A stretch of DNA of 64,000 bases from Leptospiraceae bacterium (GCA_024233835.1 JACKPC010000006.1:62001-126000); one strand, 5' to 3'; positions 8,636 to 17,515 are shown, counted from the first letter of the stretch. Numbers and translations: made by a program. The notes: generated from the letters alone by a model not told the origin.

Positions 8636-8962
8636 ATGAGTTTCTTTAATTTTGTATCAAAAGAAGAACAGCTTTATCTGGAAAGCAAAGATAACAGAAA
8701 AATGCTGACTTCCGAGTGGAATAAAAAAGGTGTAAGCAATTATGGAAAATTAACCACCCATGAATACTATATCCTTTTTAATGATACTAACGCTCTGAAA
8801 AGGAAACTCAACTATTTTGAAATCATTATTTTATCTATGTGTGATAAAACTGAAGCAGAAAAACTTATGAAAATTCACAGCACTATGAGTGAAGATGAGT
8901 TAATTGTAAGCATTCGAGATACAGCCAGAAGAGTTTTAAAGGAATTTTCAAGTGCTGATTAA
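8636..8962 (+). CDS. Unknown small protein, first gene of two-gene cassette (copy 1)
   Basis: This 108-residue, charged, cytoplasmic-looking protein has no recognised domain. It is clearly paralogous to the protein at 37318-37647: both begin with an FFNF motif and share LESKDNRK, a TEW/SEW-KKG stretch, EIIILS-C, EAEKL and IHS-MS. Its stop overlaps the start of the next gene by 11 bp, so the pair is co-translated. Keeping this pairing in two distant places argues that the two products work together. A toxin-antitoxin or immunity role is possible, but nothing in the sequence proves it. Confidence 0.7.
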   Translation: MSFFNFVSKEEQLYLESKDNRKMLTSEWNKKGVSNYGKLTTHEYYILFNDTNALKRKLNYFEIIILSMCDKTEAEKLMKIHSTMSEDELIVSIRDTARRVLKEFSSAD

Positions 8963-9371
8963 AGAAAAGGTTCCGGGCTTTCTCGTATTTGGCTTCAATC
9001 GCTTCAAACCAGTATCTATATCAGAACTGAGGAACCGAGCAAGTAGAACAGATGCAAGCTATTTGTATTATGAATCTAAATTAATAGATTCACTTGCTGA
9101 AAAAGATTTTAATTTACAACTTTTTACTGAAATAGAACAGAAAGCAAAAAATATGTATGAATTAGAAATCGGTTATACTACAAAACCTGATTTTAATAGA
9201 ACTATGTTCCACTCCTTTGAGCATATTGTTATTCAAAAATCTGATGATATTGTTAAAGCATATCAATCAGCTTACCACTTTAACAAACATTTGAATTATT
9301 GCAATGAACGTTTTTTTAATTTAATGAAGCAATCTGCTATCGAATACATTAGAAACGAAATAATTAACTGA
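8952..9371 (+). CDS. Unknown small protein, second gene of two-gene cassette (copy 1)
   Basis: This 139-residue protein starts at a GTG at 8952 inside the end of the preceding gene. That start aligns with the ATG of its paralogue at 37644-38060. Shared features are an early PG followed by a hydrophobic strand, a KP/KMQ-(V/I)-IS-S-LRN block, KAK-MYE--IGY, and IVI-K-DD-VK-Y near the C-terminus. There is no signal peptide and no recognised catalytic motif. The tight overlap with gene 1 in both copies suggests that the stoichiometry of the two products matters. Function unknown. Confidence 0.7.
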   Translation: MLIKEKVPGFLVFGFNRFKPVSISELRNRASRTDASYLYYESKLIDSLAEKDFNLQLFTEIEQKAKNMYELEIGYTTKPDFNRTMFHSFEHIVIQKSDDIVKAYQSAYHFNKHLNYCNERFFNLMKQSAIEYIRNEIIN

Positions 9372-9386
9372 TTTTCATTTGAAAGC

Positions 9387-9617
9387 CTGGAAGCTATCTC
9401 CAAAGCCATCCATAGCTTTGTCCAAAAAGCTTCTATCATCCTTGCCTTCAAACCTTGTTGTATTCTGAGCTGCATCTTTTTTGCCGGCTTTCTGGGTAGC
9501 GCTAAACCGCCACCCTGGGGAAACCTTATAATAAATAAGCTTTCTCGGACACTGTGCTTCGATACAGGCTGTCGCCTTACTCAGCAACCCTGCCCGAAGT
9601 GTCGGGCTAAAGCCCTC
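9387..9617 (-). repeat. 231-bp duplicated element, copy 2
   Basis: This is the ungapped partner of 7755-7985. On the minus strand it encodes the same stretch (ATACIEAQC, VSPGWRFS, RFEGKDDRSFLDKAMD) and ends a few codons later with AFK and a stop. Here it is not joined to Hint or coiled-coil sequence, so it stands as a solitary copy. The two copies flank the two-gene cassette at 8636-9371 in direct orientation. Confidence 0.7.
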
Positions 9618-9700
9618 CTGCTTCCATCATCCGAATCCATCCGTGGTTGCTTGATGTTCCGATTCTTCCGTATTATAGAAAAAAAACCTGCCCTAAAAAT

Positions 9701-9853
9701 TTAAAAAGGCATCTGTAGCTTTCCATCACAATACATATCTTTTATAATATAAGCTTCCGGCGGAAGCATATCTTCTAACCTGCATACAGAATTTCCAGAA
9801 TATTTAATATTTATGTATAGCTTTTTATGATAGTATGAACCTTGAGCTTGACC
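9701..9853 (-). pseudogene. Possible C-terminal relic of an unknown protein
   Basis: Between in-frame stops, the minus strand encodes 50 residues including KLYINIKYSGNSVCRLEDM and PPEAYIIKDMYCDGKLQMPF, then TAA at 9703-9701. The sequence reads like the end of a real protein but has no start codon context and no recognised family. Confidence 0.25.
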
Positions 9854-10033
9854 CTAAAAATTGGACAGGAAATTAAAAAAGTTGTAAGAAAAAGTCCGAT
9901 TTTTATTCCCTGTAAGGATAGGATTAAAGATTTTTTAGAAAGGTGTATTCATAAAACACCTAGTTCTAAGCCTTGACAGATAGCCATACTTTAAAACAAA
10001 GTGGAAATAATAGAATTTCCCGGAGAGGCATTT

Positions 10034-11605
10034 ATGAGTGATTTAAATCTGGACTACGACTATGTGATTATTGGAAGCGGTTTCGGTGGTTCTGTCTCCG
10101 CACACAGACTAACAGAAAAAGGCTACAAAGTTTTAGTAATCGAAAAAGGAAAACGTCTAGAAGGTAAGGACTTTCCTAAAACCAACTGGAACCTCAAACG
10201 CTGGCTCTGGCTCCCTCAGCTTAAATTCCACGGCCTTTTTAAAATGACTTTTTTCCGTCATATTTCCATCCTTTCCGGTGTAGGAGTCGGTGGTGGTTCC
10301 CTGGTCTATGCCAACACCCTGCCGGTACCCAAGTCCAAATTCTTCGAATCGGGCTCCTGGGCCGGCCTTGCAGACTGGCAAAAAGAACTCATGCCCTTTT
10401 ATAACACAGCTCTCACTATGCTGGGAGCTTCCAAAAATCCGAGACTGGAAGCCGGAGATTTAGCCTTGCAGGAACTGGCAAAAAATATTGGTAAAGAAGA
10501 TCATTTTGAACCTACACATGTAGCTGTTTTCTTCGGAGAACCTAATAAAACGGTTCCCGATCCTTATTTTGGTGGTAAGGGTCCGGAAAGAACCGGTTGT
10601 AACTTCTGCGGAGGTTGCATGATAGGTTGCCAGCATAATTCCAAAAATACGCTCGATAAAAACTACCTTTACTTTGCCGAAAAAAATGGAGCCACCATCC
10701 AGCCGGAATCCGAAGTCTATGATGTTTTACCTCTCGATGGGAATAAGGGAGAGACAGGTTACAAAATCAAATGGAGAAACTCCACATCTTCTTCCGGAAA
10801 AAAAGGAGAAGTTACAGCTAAAGGAGTTATTTTTGCCGGTGGAGTTTTAGGAACTGTTGATCTACTTTTACGCTTAAAAACCACATCACTACCAAATATC
10901 TCTGATATGATAGGAGGGAACATTCGCACGAACTCGGAAAGCATCATACCAATTACAACCTATGATAAAAGTAAAGAGTTCTGGAAAGGTGTGGCCATCG
11001 GTTCTATTCTGCACACAGATGAAAACAGTCACTTAGAACCTGTACGTTACTCAAAAGGTTCCGGTTTTTGGAGACTTCTACTTCTACCCATGGTCGATGG
11101 AAGCAATATGCTTATTCGTTTCTTCCAACTCTTCATCAACCTTATCAAACACCCGATTCGAAATTTTAAAATTATTTTTACAGACGACTGGTCTAAACGC
11201 ACTTCTGTAATGCTTTTCATGCAAACACTGGATAGTACCCTTCGCTTTAAGCGGGGACTATTCGGTATGAAATCCACTATGGAGAAGGGAAAAAAGCCTT
11301 CTGCATTCATTCCTGAAGCTATTACTCTTTTTAAAAAATATGCTGAGATTATAAAGGGAATGCCCTTTGCCCTGGTAAATGAAGCAATACTGGGTATCCC
11401 GAGTACCGCCCACATTTTAGGAGGAGCCGTCATGGGAAAAGATGCTTCCGAAGGAGTGATAAACAGCGAAAATAGAGTATTCGGTTACGAAAATATGCTC
11501 GTTTGTGATGGTTCCATGATATCAGCGAACATTGGGGTGAATCCTTCTCTCTCGATCACTGCCATAAGCGAAAGAGCTATGAGTAAAATTCCCCCAAAGT
11601 CATAA
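10034..11605 (+). CDS. GMC-family FAD oxidoreductase, cholesterol-oxidase-like
   Basis: The start at 10034 is preferred because GGAGAGG (10022-10028) is well placed and MSDLNLDYDYVIIGSGFGGS begins directly with the FAD-binding glycine box. The 523-residue protein has VGVGGGSLVYANTL (second FAD contact), a Cys cluster CNFCGGCMIGCQHNSKNTLD, and the GMC C-terminal signatures STAHILGGAVMG and DGSMISANIGVNPSLSITA. This subgroup includes bacterial cholesterol oxidases and related alcohol oxidases or dehydrogenases. No signal peptide is seen, so type II export is not indicated despite the neighbouring convergent T2SS operon. The substrate is unknown. Confidence 0.85.
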   Translation: MSDLNLDYDYVIIGSGFGGSVSAHRLTEKGYKVLVIEKGKRLEGKDFPKTNWNLKRWLWLPQLKFHGLFKMTFFRHISILSGVGVGGGSLVYANTLPVPKSKFFESGSWAGLADWQKELMPFYNTALTMLGASKNPRLEAGDLALQELAKNIGKEDHFEPTHVAVFFGEPNKTVPDPYFGGKGPERTGCNFCGGCMIGCQHNSKNTLDKNYLYFAEKNGATIQPESEVYDVLPLDGNKGETGYKIKWRNSTSSSGKKGEVTAKGVIFAGGVLGTVDLLLRLKTTSLPNISDMIGGNIRTNSESIIPITTYDKSKEFWKGVAIGSILHTDENSHLEPVRYSKGSGFWRLLLLPMVDGSNMLIRFFQLFINLIKHPIRNFKIIFTDDWSKRTSVMLFMQTLDSTLRFKRGLFGMKSTMEKGKKPSAFIPEAITLFKKYAEIIKGMPFALVNEAILGIPSTAHILGGAVMGKDASEGVINSENRVFGYENMLVCDGSMISANIGVNPSLSITAISERAMSKIPPKS

Positions 11606-11611
11606 ACCCAT

Positions 11612-12586
11612 TCAAGGATTATTTGCCGGGTTAGCCGGCATAGAAGGTGCCGATGGTGCGGAAGAGCCACCCGCACCGGGTCCCATCATTTTACTGAGTG
11701 CCGGCAATGCAGGCCTGCTAAATGTTCCTTTAATTTCAATACAATCCGTTTTATTTTGCATCTTATAAAGTTGCAGAAAACTTTCTACGTGTGGCCTTTC
11801 ATTAGCAAAGGATTTTGTGAGTCTGGGACAGAGGCTCAAGTCCAAATTAGAATTGTTAAAATCTTTATTCAATACAATCCTGCCGTTCAGCTTTATACTC
11901 GCAATACTCGTACTGAATAAAATATTACTCAAAGAAATGCTTCCCTTGTTGAACTGCAATTCTCCGGAAATATTTTTTATCTTTACTCCGCTTAAATCAC
12001 TATCTATTTCTGCAATAAAAGGAGATTTTACAATAGAACCTCCGATTACATCGATATTGGTTGTCCCCTGTAACTTTAAAAGGTCTCCTTCCAAGACATT
12101 ACTCAACTTCCCTTTTAATAAGACATTCCTGAGTAAAAATTCAATACTGGAATTTTCAAAATTAAAAGAAATCAAGTCAAGCGTTCCATCAAATTTACCT
12201 GAGACAAGATTTATCAAAGAAGCGTTCAACTCTAATTTCTCAGTTTTTAAATTAACAGTAGAAGGAGTTTGAATCACGAGACTATCTACACTTCGAGAAC
12301 CAAAATAAGAAAAATTTAGCTTTTTAAAATCAATAATCACACCGCTTGGTGCAGTCGCTCTGGCAATAAAATATCTTCCCAATTCTTCAAACGGAAAAAT
12401 GTAAATAAAGAATATTACAAAAGAAATAAAACCTATAAACCAGAGTATTAGTTTTTCCTTAAGGCTTAACTTAGTGCTTTCGACCTCATCAAAGCCTTCG
12501 TCTCCGGCAAAGCCATCTTCAATTTCTAAAAATTCTTCCAGTTCCCTATCATCTTCTTCCGGAAGTAATTCTTCATTATCTAACAT
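11612..12586 (-). CDS. gspN: Type II secretion protein GspN
   Basis: The 324-residue protein has an acidic cytoplasmic N-terminus (about 1-45), one transmembrane segment (LILWFIGFISFVIFFIYIF, about 48-66) and a periplasmic beta-rich domain with LNASLINLVSGKFDG and ISGELQFNKGSISLSNI. This layout fits the AsmA/GspN-like family that accompanies T2SS operons. The last 30 residues are Gly/Pro/Ala/Ser-rich. It is the last gene of the operon, starting 1 bp after gspM. GspN is dispensable in some systems; its role is poorly defined. Confidence 0.75.
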   Translation of the reverse strand: MLDNEELLPEEDDRELEEFLEIEDGFAGDEGFDEVESTKLSLKEKLILWFIGFISFVIFFIYIFPFEELGRYFIARATAPSGVIIDFKKLNFSYFGSRSVDSLVIQTPSTVNLKTEKLELNASLINLVSGKFDGTLDLISFNFENSSIEFLLRNVLLKGKLSNVLEGDLLKLQGTTNIDVIGGSIVKSPFIAEIDSDLSGVKIKNISGELQFNKGSISLSNILFSTSIASIKLNGRIVLNKDFNNSNLDLSLCPRLTKSFANERPHVESFLQLYKMQNKTDCIEIKGTFSRPALPALSKMMGPGAGGSSAPSAPSMPANPANNP

Positions 12587-12587
12587 A

Positions 12588-13103
12588 TTATTTTCCTATC
12601 ATACTATACGAAGAAAGTTTAATATTTACATCATAGATCTCTTTCCCGGCCAGAGGTTTTCTAAATGTAAAATATTCTACCTTGCTATTTACCTGCTTGT
12701 TTACTTCAATATCATATAGAAGCTTAAACACATTATTGAGTTTTACGGATCGCAGGTTAATATCTACAGTTATTTTATTATATCTTTTTAAGATAACCGT
12801 TTTGGAATCCCTCATACTAAATAATTGCTCCATTAAGGCATGTCTTCTAAGTAATTCTTCCATCTTAGAAATAATCTGTTGTGAAGTCTGAGCCTGACCG
12901 GATTTCAAGGATTTATAGTAATGATAATCTTTAATCAACTTGTCCAGCTCAAGATACTGAGTTCTTGTTTCAGAAACCCTCTCAGAAAGATCAGTTCGAA
13001 TTTTTTTTACCTTAGTAAAGACTAAAAATCCAATGAGCAGTAATACAACTAAAACTCCACCCAGAATAAATAGTCGTTCTCTTTCGTCAAATTTTTCCAG
13101 CAT
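12588..13103 (-). CDS. gspM: Type II secretion protein GspM
   Basis: The 171-residue protein has a short cytoplasmic start, one transmembrane segment (LFILGGVLVVLLLIGFLVFT, about 11-30), a coiled-coil stretch and a small ferredoxin-like periplasmic domain. This is the bitopic GspM architecture. In known systems GspM partners GspL in the inner-membrane platform. Its start shares a single base with the gspL stop. Sequence is diverged from proteobacterial GspM, so the call leans on topology and operon position. Confidence 0.8.
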   Translation of the reverse strand: MLEKFDERERLFILGGVLVVLLLIGFLVFTKVKKIRTDLSERVSETRTQYLELDKLIKDYHYYKSLKSGQAQTSQQIISKMEELLRRHALMEQLFSMRDSKTVILKRYNKITVDINLRSVKLNNVFKLLYDIEVNKQVNSKVEYFTFRKPLAGKEIYDVNIKLSSYSMIGK

Positions 13104-14713
13104 TATTTTTCCTTCACTTCCGGTAATTCCAACTTCACTTTAAAACTAACCTTATATTTATCCACTCCGTGAATCAAGCGCTTATTCGAAACTTCTACAC
13201 CACTAAATTTTCTGGACTTTTTTAACCTGGCTTCTAATATTCCCAGATCATTAAACTCATGGACTCTACCAAAAATCTGCACATCTTTTCCCGAATATAC
13301 AAAGTTATCGAGCATGAAATCGAAAGAACCTTTGTCGGGAAAATTATTATTTATATCCATGATCAGGTCTAAAACATTTTCTCTGCTCAAAAACAACCTG
13401 ACAATCTCTGATTTTTTCTTTTCGGCCCGAACAGCATTATTGGCGGCTGTTATTACATCCTGAGAACCCTTATATTTCGTTTCAAAGCCTTTCTCATATT
13501 TTTGAATCAGACTTGCTTCGTTGGTTTTTATTTTCTTTTTATCAATAATAATCCCAATAATAAAAACTGTGAGATAAAGAATCGAAGCTAAACCCAGAAG
13601 AATAACATGAGGTCGAAATCGCTCCAGGTTAAACCGATTCAAATTTACTTTCTTGGAAAGTTCGGAGTCTAAAAATTCAACCTTCTCTCCGGCTTTAAAC
13701 CTGTACTGATAACTGGCTCCAATACAGGTAGCATATAATGGATCTGTAATATGTACAGGAGTTGTATAACGTGCAATTTTTATGGATAGCTCTTTTCCGA
13801 AATATTCTTCAATTCCTGTAAATAAGGAACTACCGCCGCTCAAGTAAAGAACTGTAGGTTGGAAATCCTGCTTTAATGTATGAAAGCTTCTTAGAACTTC
13901 AAAGATAATAGAGTCGTATAAGGAAATAATAATCTTCCGAATTTCCTCCACATCTTCTTTTTTTAGATTAAATTGCCGTAAAAAACGGGGTTCAACTTCT
14001 GTTCCTTCCGGAATAAAGCCCAGACTTAATTTTATTTCTTCTGCTTCAGAATAACTTACCTCAAGATAACGGGCAATCTCGGTAGTAATCGTATCTCCAC
14101 CAAGATTAAAATACCTCGAATGAAGAAGTTTGCCGGATTGTATAACATTAAATATACTAATCTTCCCACCCATATCAAGTTGAGCCACATTCATCTCATC
14201 AATATTTATATGATGTTGCTTTATTATAGCAGCCAGAGAATACAGATCCGTATAAACTGACTTTAGCTGCGTGTCAGTCCGTTTTAACGGCAAAACGGTT
14301 TGAACTATATCATTATGATGACTGGAAAAAGTAACAAGACTTGTATTGTCTTCCTCCTTTTTCCAGATTGAACCTTTCACACTGACCGTTTCAATCGGAT
14401 AAGGAAGTAAGCTTTCTACTGCAAAAGGAAGAGCCTGCCATACTGCATTTTCTTTCTCGAGCGGGATTACAATATCACGGATAATTACCTTATCTGTTGG
14501 TAAATTTAATATAAAATTTTTCTCTTCCGGAAAAAAACTCTGTATAAAACGAACCAGGTTATATTCATATTCATCCTCACCTGTGATATCGACAAGAGGA
14601 AGCATTTCTGTTCTAAGAATGCTGATAGTTCCAAAAGAATCACTTACCAGCATTCCTTTAATATGAGTCGTTCCGTAATCAATCACCAAATATTGTTGAT
14701 TTAGCATATTCAA
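13103..14713 (-). CDS. gspL: Type II secretion protein GspL, PilM-like actin fold
   Basis: The 536-residue protein begins with YLVIDYGTTHIKGMLV, an actin-like phosphate-binding loop, and has LYLSGGSSLFTGIEEYF (about 291-307), the second phosphate or adenosine region of the PilM/GspL fold. A transmembrane helix at about 372-392 is followed by a periplasmic domain with a ferredoxin-like pattern. GspL recruits the GspE ATPase to the membrane. The cytoplasmic part is more PilM-like than in Proteobacteria, as described for leptospiral gsp clusters. It overlaps gspK by 4 bp. Confidence 0.87.
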   Translation of the reverse strand: MNMLNQQYLVIDYGTTHIKGMLVSDSFGTISILRTEMLPLVDITGEDEYEYNLVRFIQSFFPEEKNFILNLPTDKVIIRDIVIPLEKENAVWQALPFAVESLLPYPIETVSVKGSIWKKEEDNTSLVTFSSHHNDIVQTVLPLKRTDTQLKSVYTDLYSLAAIIKQHHINIDEMNVAQLDMGGKISIFNVIQSGKLLHSRYFNLGGDTITTEIARYLEVSYSEAEEIKLSLGFIPEGTEVEPRFLRQFNLKKEDVEEIRKIIISLYDSIIFEVLRSFHTLKQDFQPTVLYLSGGSSLFTGIEEYFGKELSIKIARYTTPVHITDPLYATCIGASYQYRFKAGEKVEFLDSELSKKVNLNRFNLERFRPHVILLGLASILYLTVFIIGIIIDKKKIKTNEASLIQKYEKGFETKYKGSQDVITAANNAVRAEKKKSEIVRLFLSRENVLDLIMDINNNFPDKGSFDFMLDNFVYSGKDVQIFGRVHEFNDLGILEARLKKSRKFSGVEVSNKRLIHGVDKYKVSFKVKLELPEVKEK

Positions 14714-15807
14714 TCCTCAGAATAATAAAGCACCTTATTATTGGTCAGGTCAAAAAGACAGGAGACCTTTCTCATCACATTATTTCCCACTATACCGACT
14801 CCCGTAATACTATATATATCCCCACGGGTTTTGATTCGTCCTGCGGACACCGCTGTATTTTCCCCGACCAATTCTTTATATAGAGTAAAACCACCGGAAG
14901 TTTTAATCTGGAATTCGGGCAGTTTTTCCAGTTCATCCACATTTTTAATATATCCACCCTTTTCCAGTTTCAACTTTAAAAGTTTCATAGCTGCCTGCTT
15001 GGTCATAAACTCCGAAAGAGAAATCAGGACATAATAGGGTGCTGCATTGATATTGATCCTTTCATCCAGTTGATCGTTATAAGGCAAAAAAGCTGTAATA
15101 TTATTACTCAAAACAAAATCAGAATCGGTAATTAAAACCTTTTCCTCATCTGTAGAAAAATCATCTGAATGGGTTTCATTCCAATCCTTAGGTTTCAAGG
15201 AACCGTACACTAAATCTCTGTCAAATCCTTTCACAGAAGTCAATTCCGATAGAGAATACAGGGGGGCATTTTTTACTTTTCTGGGAGGTTTTAAACCGCT
15301 ATAATAAAAAATTTCAGCTCCTCCCCCCATTTCTTCTGAATTTTTATCCAGCCAGTCTATCAGGGGAAATATCTTTTCCGGGGGAATAGACAACTGCTCA
15401 AAAAGTCGAGATAGAATTTCCTGGGTTCTGAGATTGGGTAGATCATCGTGTTCCCGAACGAGAGTATTTATATTAATTTTACCATCTTCCGGAGACATTT
15501 TATAATAAATCGTCCCTCCACCCATCTGAATAGGAGGAGGATTAAAGGCTATTCCCGATTGGTACAGGTATTCTTCCGGAATCTTTTTCAAGGCTCCGAG
15601 TCCTCCCTGCATTCCGGCTATAGCCAGAGAAAAGGCACGAAACCCATCCGCACCTGCACGAGCTATTTTCAATTCGGTCATGCATTTATTTGCAAAATCA
15701 TTGGCTGTAAGAAAAGAAGAAGTTGTTATTGCCATAACCAGCATTACAACCATAGCGCCTTTACGGCGACTATTTAAAATAGAGACCCGGAAACGCGAGT
15801 GCTTCAT
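14710..15807 (-). CDS. gspK: Type II secretion minor pseudopilin GspK
   Basis: The 365-residue protein has a basic leader (RRKG) followed by a hydrophobic helix MVVMLVMAITTSSFL, then the GspK globular domain with SPEDGKININTL, PLIDWLDKNSE and two helix-hairpin-helix-like segments (LSELTSVKGF; INAAPYYVLISL). GspK caps the pseudopilus tip with GspI and GspJ. The +5 Glu of ordinary pseudopilins is absent, as is usual for GspK. The gene overlaps gspJ by 38 bp, so translational coupling is likely. Confidence 0.88.
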   Translation of the reverse strand: MKHSRFRVSILNSRRKGAMVVMLVMAITTSSFLTANDFANKCMTELKIARAGADGFRAFSLAIAGMQGGLGALKKIPEEYLYQSGIAFNPPPIQMGGGTIYYKMSPEDGKININTLVREHDDLPNLRTQEILSRLFEQLSIPPEKIFPLIDWLDKNSEEMGGGAEIFYYSGLKPPRKVKNAPLYSLSELTSVKGFDRDLVYGSLKPKDWNETHSDDFSTDEEKVLITDSDFVLSNNITAFLPYNDQLDERININAAPYYVLISLSEFMTKQAAMKLLKLKLEKGGYIKNVDELEKLPEFQIKTSGGFTLYKELVGENTAVSAGRIKTRGDIYSITGVGIVGNNVMRKVSCLFDLTNNKVLYYSED

Positions 15808-16405
15808 ATCTTACCTCCTGCTTTCCAATAATTGCAATAACTTCAATCCTGATTAATTTGGGCACTTTATTCATCTGAGTCGAATCCCAGGAATCGACCC
15901 AGCTCTCTCCAGTACCTGAATACTTCAACTGAAAACTGGATACATGATCCAGAAGTATATGCTCTACTCCCCCCCGATAAGGATCCTTATCCACCATTTC
16001 ATCTTCTCGGCGAATCAGGTAATAGTAGATTCCGTCTTCCCCCATTTTTTTCAAATAAAAAGAAACTTCCCGGATGGCAGGCATTCCCGCCTCTTCAGCA
16101 CCGGCGTGGTGAGCCGCAAAAGTCACATAGTCCCGCCTTTCTCCGGGACTTCCATCTCCCTTTCCTTTGAAAATAATCCTTTTGTGACCGGGGATATAAA
16201 AGGTTTGAGCAAAAGTTTTACGCACATGCTCTACTGCAAAAAGTAAGCTCTTCCTATCGGTTCCACCCGTCGGGCGCACATTTTTTGTAATTTTTAAAGA
16301 TGTATAATAAGCACCAAAAATCCCGGTAAATAAAACCCCGAGTATCATAATTACAACAGCCAGCTCAACCAGGTTGGTTCCAGTTCTAAAAGTCCTTTTC
16401 AACAT
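15770..16405 (-). CDS. gspJ: Type II secretion minor pseudopilin GspJ
   Basis: The 211-residue protein has the prepilin peptidase site G9-TNLVE with Glu at +5, and a hydrophobic helix LAVVIMILGVLFTGIFGAYY. The beta-rich C-terminal region (about 90-210) resembles the GspJ core. It would be cleaved by GspO prepilin peptidase, which is not encoded in this window. It sits between gspI and gspK as in canonical operons. Confidence 0.85.
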   Translation of the reverse strand: MLKRTFRTGTNLVELAVVIMILGVLFTGIFGAYYTSLKITKNVRPTGGTDRKSLLFAVEHVRKTFAQTFYIPGHKRIIFKGKGDGSPGERRDYVTFAAHHAGAEEAGMPAIREVSFYLKKMGEDGIYYYLIRREDEMVDKDPYRGGVEHILLDHVSSFQLKYSGTGESWVDSWDSTQMNKVPKLIRIEVIAIIGKQEVRYEALAFPGLYFK

Positions 16406-16415
16406 CCACCCCGGT

Positions 16416-16928
16416 TTAAAAATCCACTGATTTAAAAGTCTGCACTACATAGCTTCTCTCTGCATTTCCATCGGGGTAGGTAATTTTTACCGTTATTTTA
16501 AAAACCTTAATTTCTCCCGCTTCTTTCGCCTGACTTAAATCCTTTCCTTTTCGTTTTGCCAGCTCACTGAGTTTAGAATCCTTATCATTGCTCAGCTCCT
16601 GGGGTCTACCGGCTACTTTGTCTCCTCCCCCACCGGCAAGTTCAAGTAAATTTAAATTTTCTTCCTTGATCTCTGTTAGGAATTTGTACCCCCGAAAACC
16701 GGGAACATCTCCTTCCGTACTACCGGATTCCATCTTGGAACTGGCATCAATCTGGGACATTTTTATCCGGGCTAATAAAACTGCATTAGAGATATTCGTA
16801 GCCTTTCTTTGCATACTCAGACCATTCGTAATTAAAGAATAAGTCCAAACCATTGCTGAAGCTGCAATAGCCAGGGCGATAGCCGCTTCAATCAGGGAAA
16901 AGCCTTTTCGAATTCTTCTACTCTTCAT
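16416..16928 (-). CDS. gspI: Type II secretion minor pseudopilin GspI
   Basis: The chosen start (16928) gives MKSRRIRKG-FSLIEAAIALA, a 9-residue basic leader, the prepilin cleavage site and Glu at +5; longer upstream starts lack this logic. The mature part is short (170 residues in total) and ends with a strand pair typical of GspI. A Lys/Glu/Gly-rich insertion (about 108-145) is unusual. The start overlaps the gspH stop by 11 bp. Confidence 0.83.
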   Translation of the reverse strand: MKSRRIRKGFSLIEAAIALAIAASAMVWTYSLITNGLSMQRKATNISNAVLLARIKMSQIDASSKMESGSTEGDVPGFRGYKFLTEIKEENLNLLELAGGGGDKVAGRPQELSNDKDSKLSELAKRKGKDLSQAKEAGEIKVFKITVKITYPDGNAERSYVVQTFKSVDF

Positions 16929-17472
16929 AACCTTCCAAGTCATTAGACGTATTCTGTTCCGACTGTGCCCCGGAAGTCCTATCTTCTTCTCCATTTTTAA
17001 TTTCGATCCTGCCGTTATATCGGAAAAGCTGTACAGTCTTCGATACATTCGAACCATTACCCAGATGAATATTATAATCTTCGGCAATTCCTGTATGGGT
17101 AAAAGGAATCGAAAAAAAACCGGTCTCGTGTTTTATTCCCCGGATATCGGTAATACTCATAAACTTTGTATTAATTGGCATTCCGGATTCGAGAATCACT
17201 TTCTTTTCTAATCCTTTCTCGGTTCTCTGGATTCGAATAGCCTTATATTTGTTATTCTCAAAATCTATAGTCAGAACAACGGTTTGATTGCTTAATATAG
17301 CGGTCTGATAACAAAAAAAAAGGGCTGCTTTTAATTTTTCGGAAGTATTACTCACGGAAGGAATAATAAGATTCATCAAACTGGAAACTGTCATGCTTAT
17401 GAGTAAGCCAAGTATACTTACCACAACAATGATTTCAACCAGGGTAAGTCCTCTTCTATGTTTTGGCTTCAT
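16918..17472 (-). CDS. gspH: Type II secretion minor pseudopilin GspH
   Basis: Starting at 17472 the protein has 184 residues: MKPKHRRG-LTLVEIIVVVS, with a clean class III signal, Glu at +5 and a hydrophobic helix to about residue 35. The frame is open another 78 codons upstream, but that stretch overlaps gspG and has no leader. The C-terminal globular part (about 60-184) fits the GspH beta-sandwich. A 112-bp spacer with a hairpin at 17492-17515 separates it from gspG. Confidence 0.83.
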   Translation of the reverse strand: MKPKHRRGLTLVEIIVVVSILGLLISMTVSSLMNLIIPSVSNTSEKLKAALFFCYQTAILSNQTVVLTIDFENNKYKAIRIQRTEKGLEKKVILESGMPINTKFMSITDIRGIKHETGFFSIPFTHTGIAEDYNIHLGNGSNVSKTVQLFRYNGRIEIKNGEEDRTSGAQSEQNTSNDLEGYEE

Positions 17473-17491
17473 AATTAAATTTCCGGGATGC

Positions 17492-17515
17492 AAGCGAACC
17501 TTCGATGGTTCGCTT
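17492..17515. repeat. Perfect hairpin between gspG and gspH
   Basis: AAGCGAACC (17492-17500) pairs with GGTTCGCTT (17507-17515) over a 6-nt loop. The core AGCGAACC-N6-GGTTCGCT recurs at 28063-28084, next to unrelated genes, with a different loop. Inside the gsp operon it could lower expression of distal genes or process the transcript after the abundant major pseudopilin. There is no T-run, so it is not a standard terminator. Confidence 0.6.

Larger units (their letters stand above)
9372..10033. other. 660-bp gap: duplicated element and relics before the GMC oxidoreductase
   Basis: The gap contains copy 2 of the 231-bp element (9387-9617), a 51-codon minus-strand relic (9701-9853), and the upstream region of the GMC oxidoreductase gene. 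No complete gene was recognised. It looks like an eroded continuation of the accessory island. Confidence 0.5.

Noticed and set aside
11605..11612. GMC oxidoreductase considered as a type II secretion substrate
   Set aside because: The 10034 start leads straight into the FAD-binding motif, with no signal peptide or Tat motif, so adjacency to the T2SS operon is not enough.
15448..15777. Plus-strand frame inside gspK and others across the gsp operon
   Set aside because: They lie opposite well-supported gsp genes and have no recognisable features.
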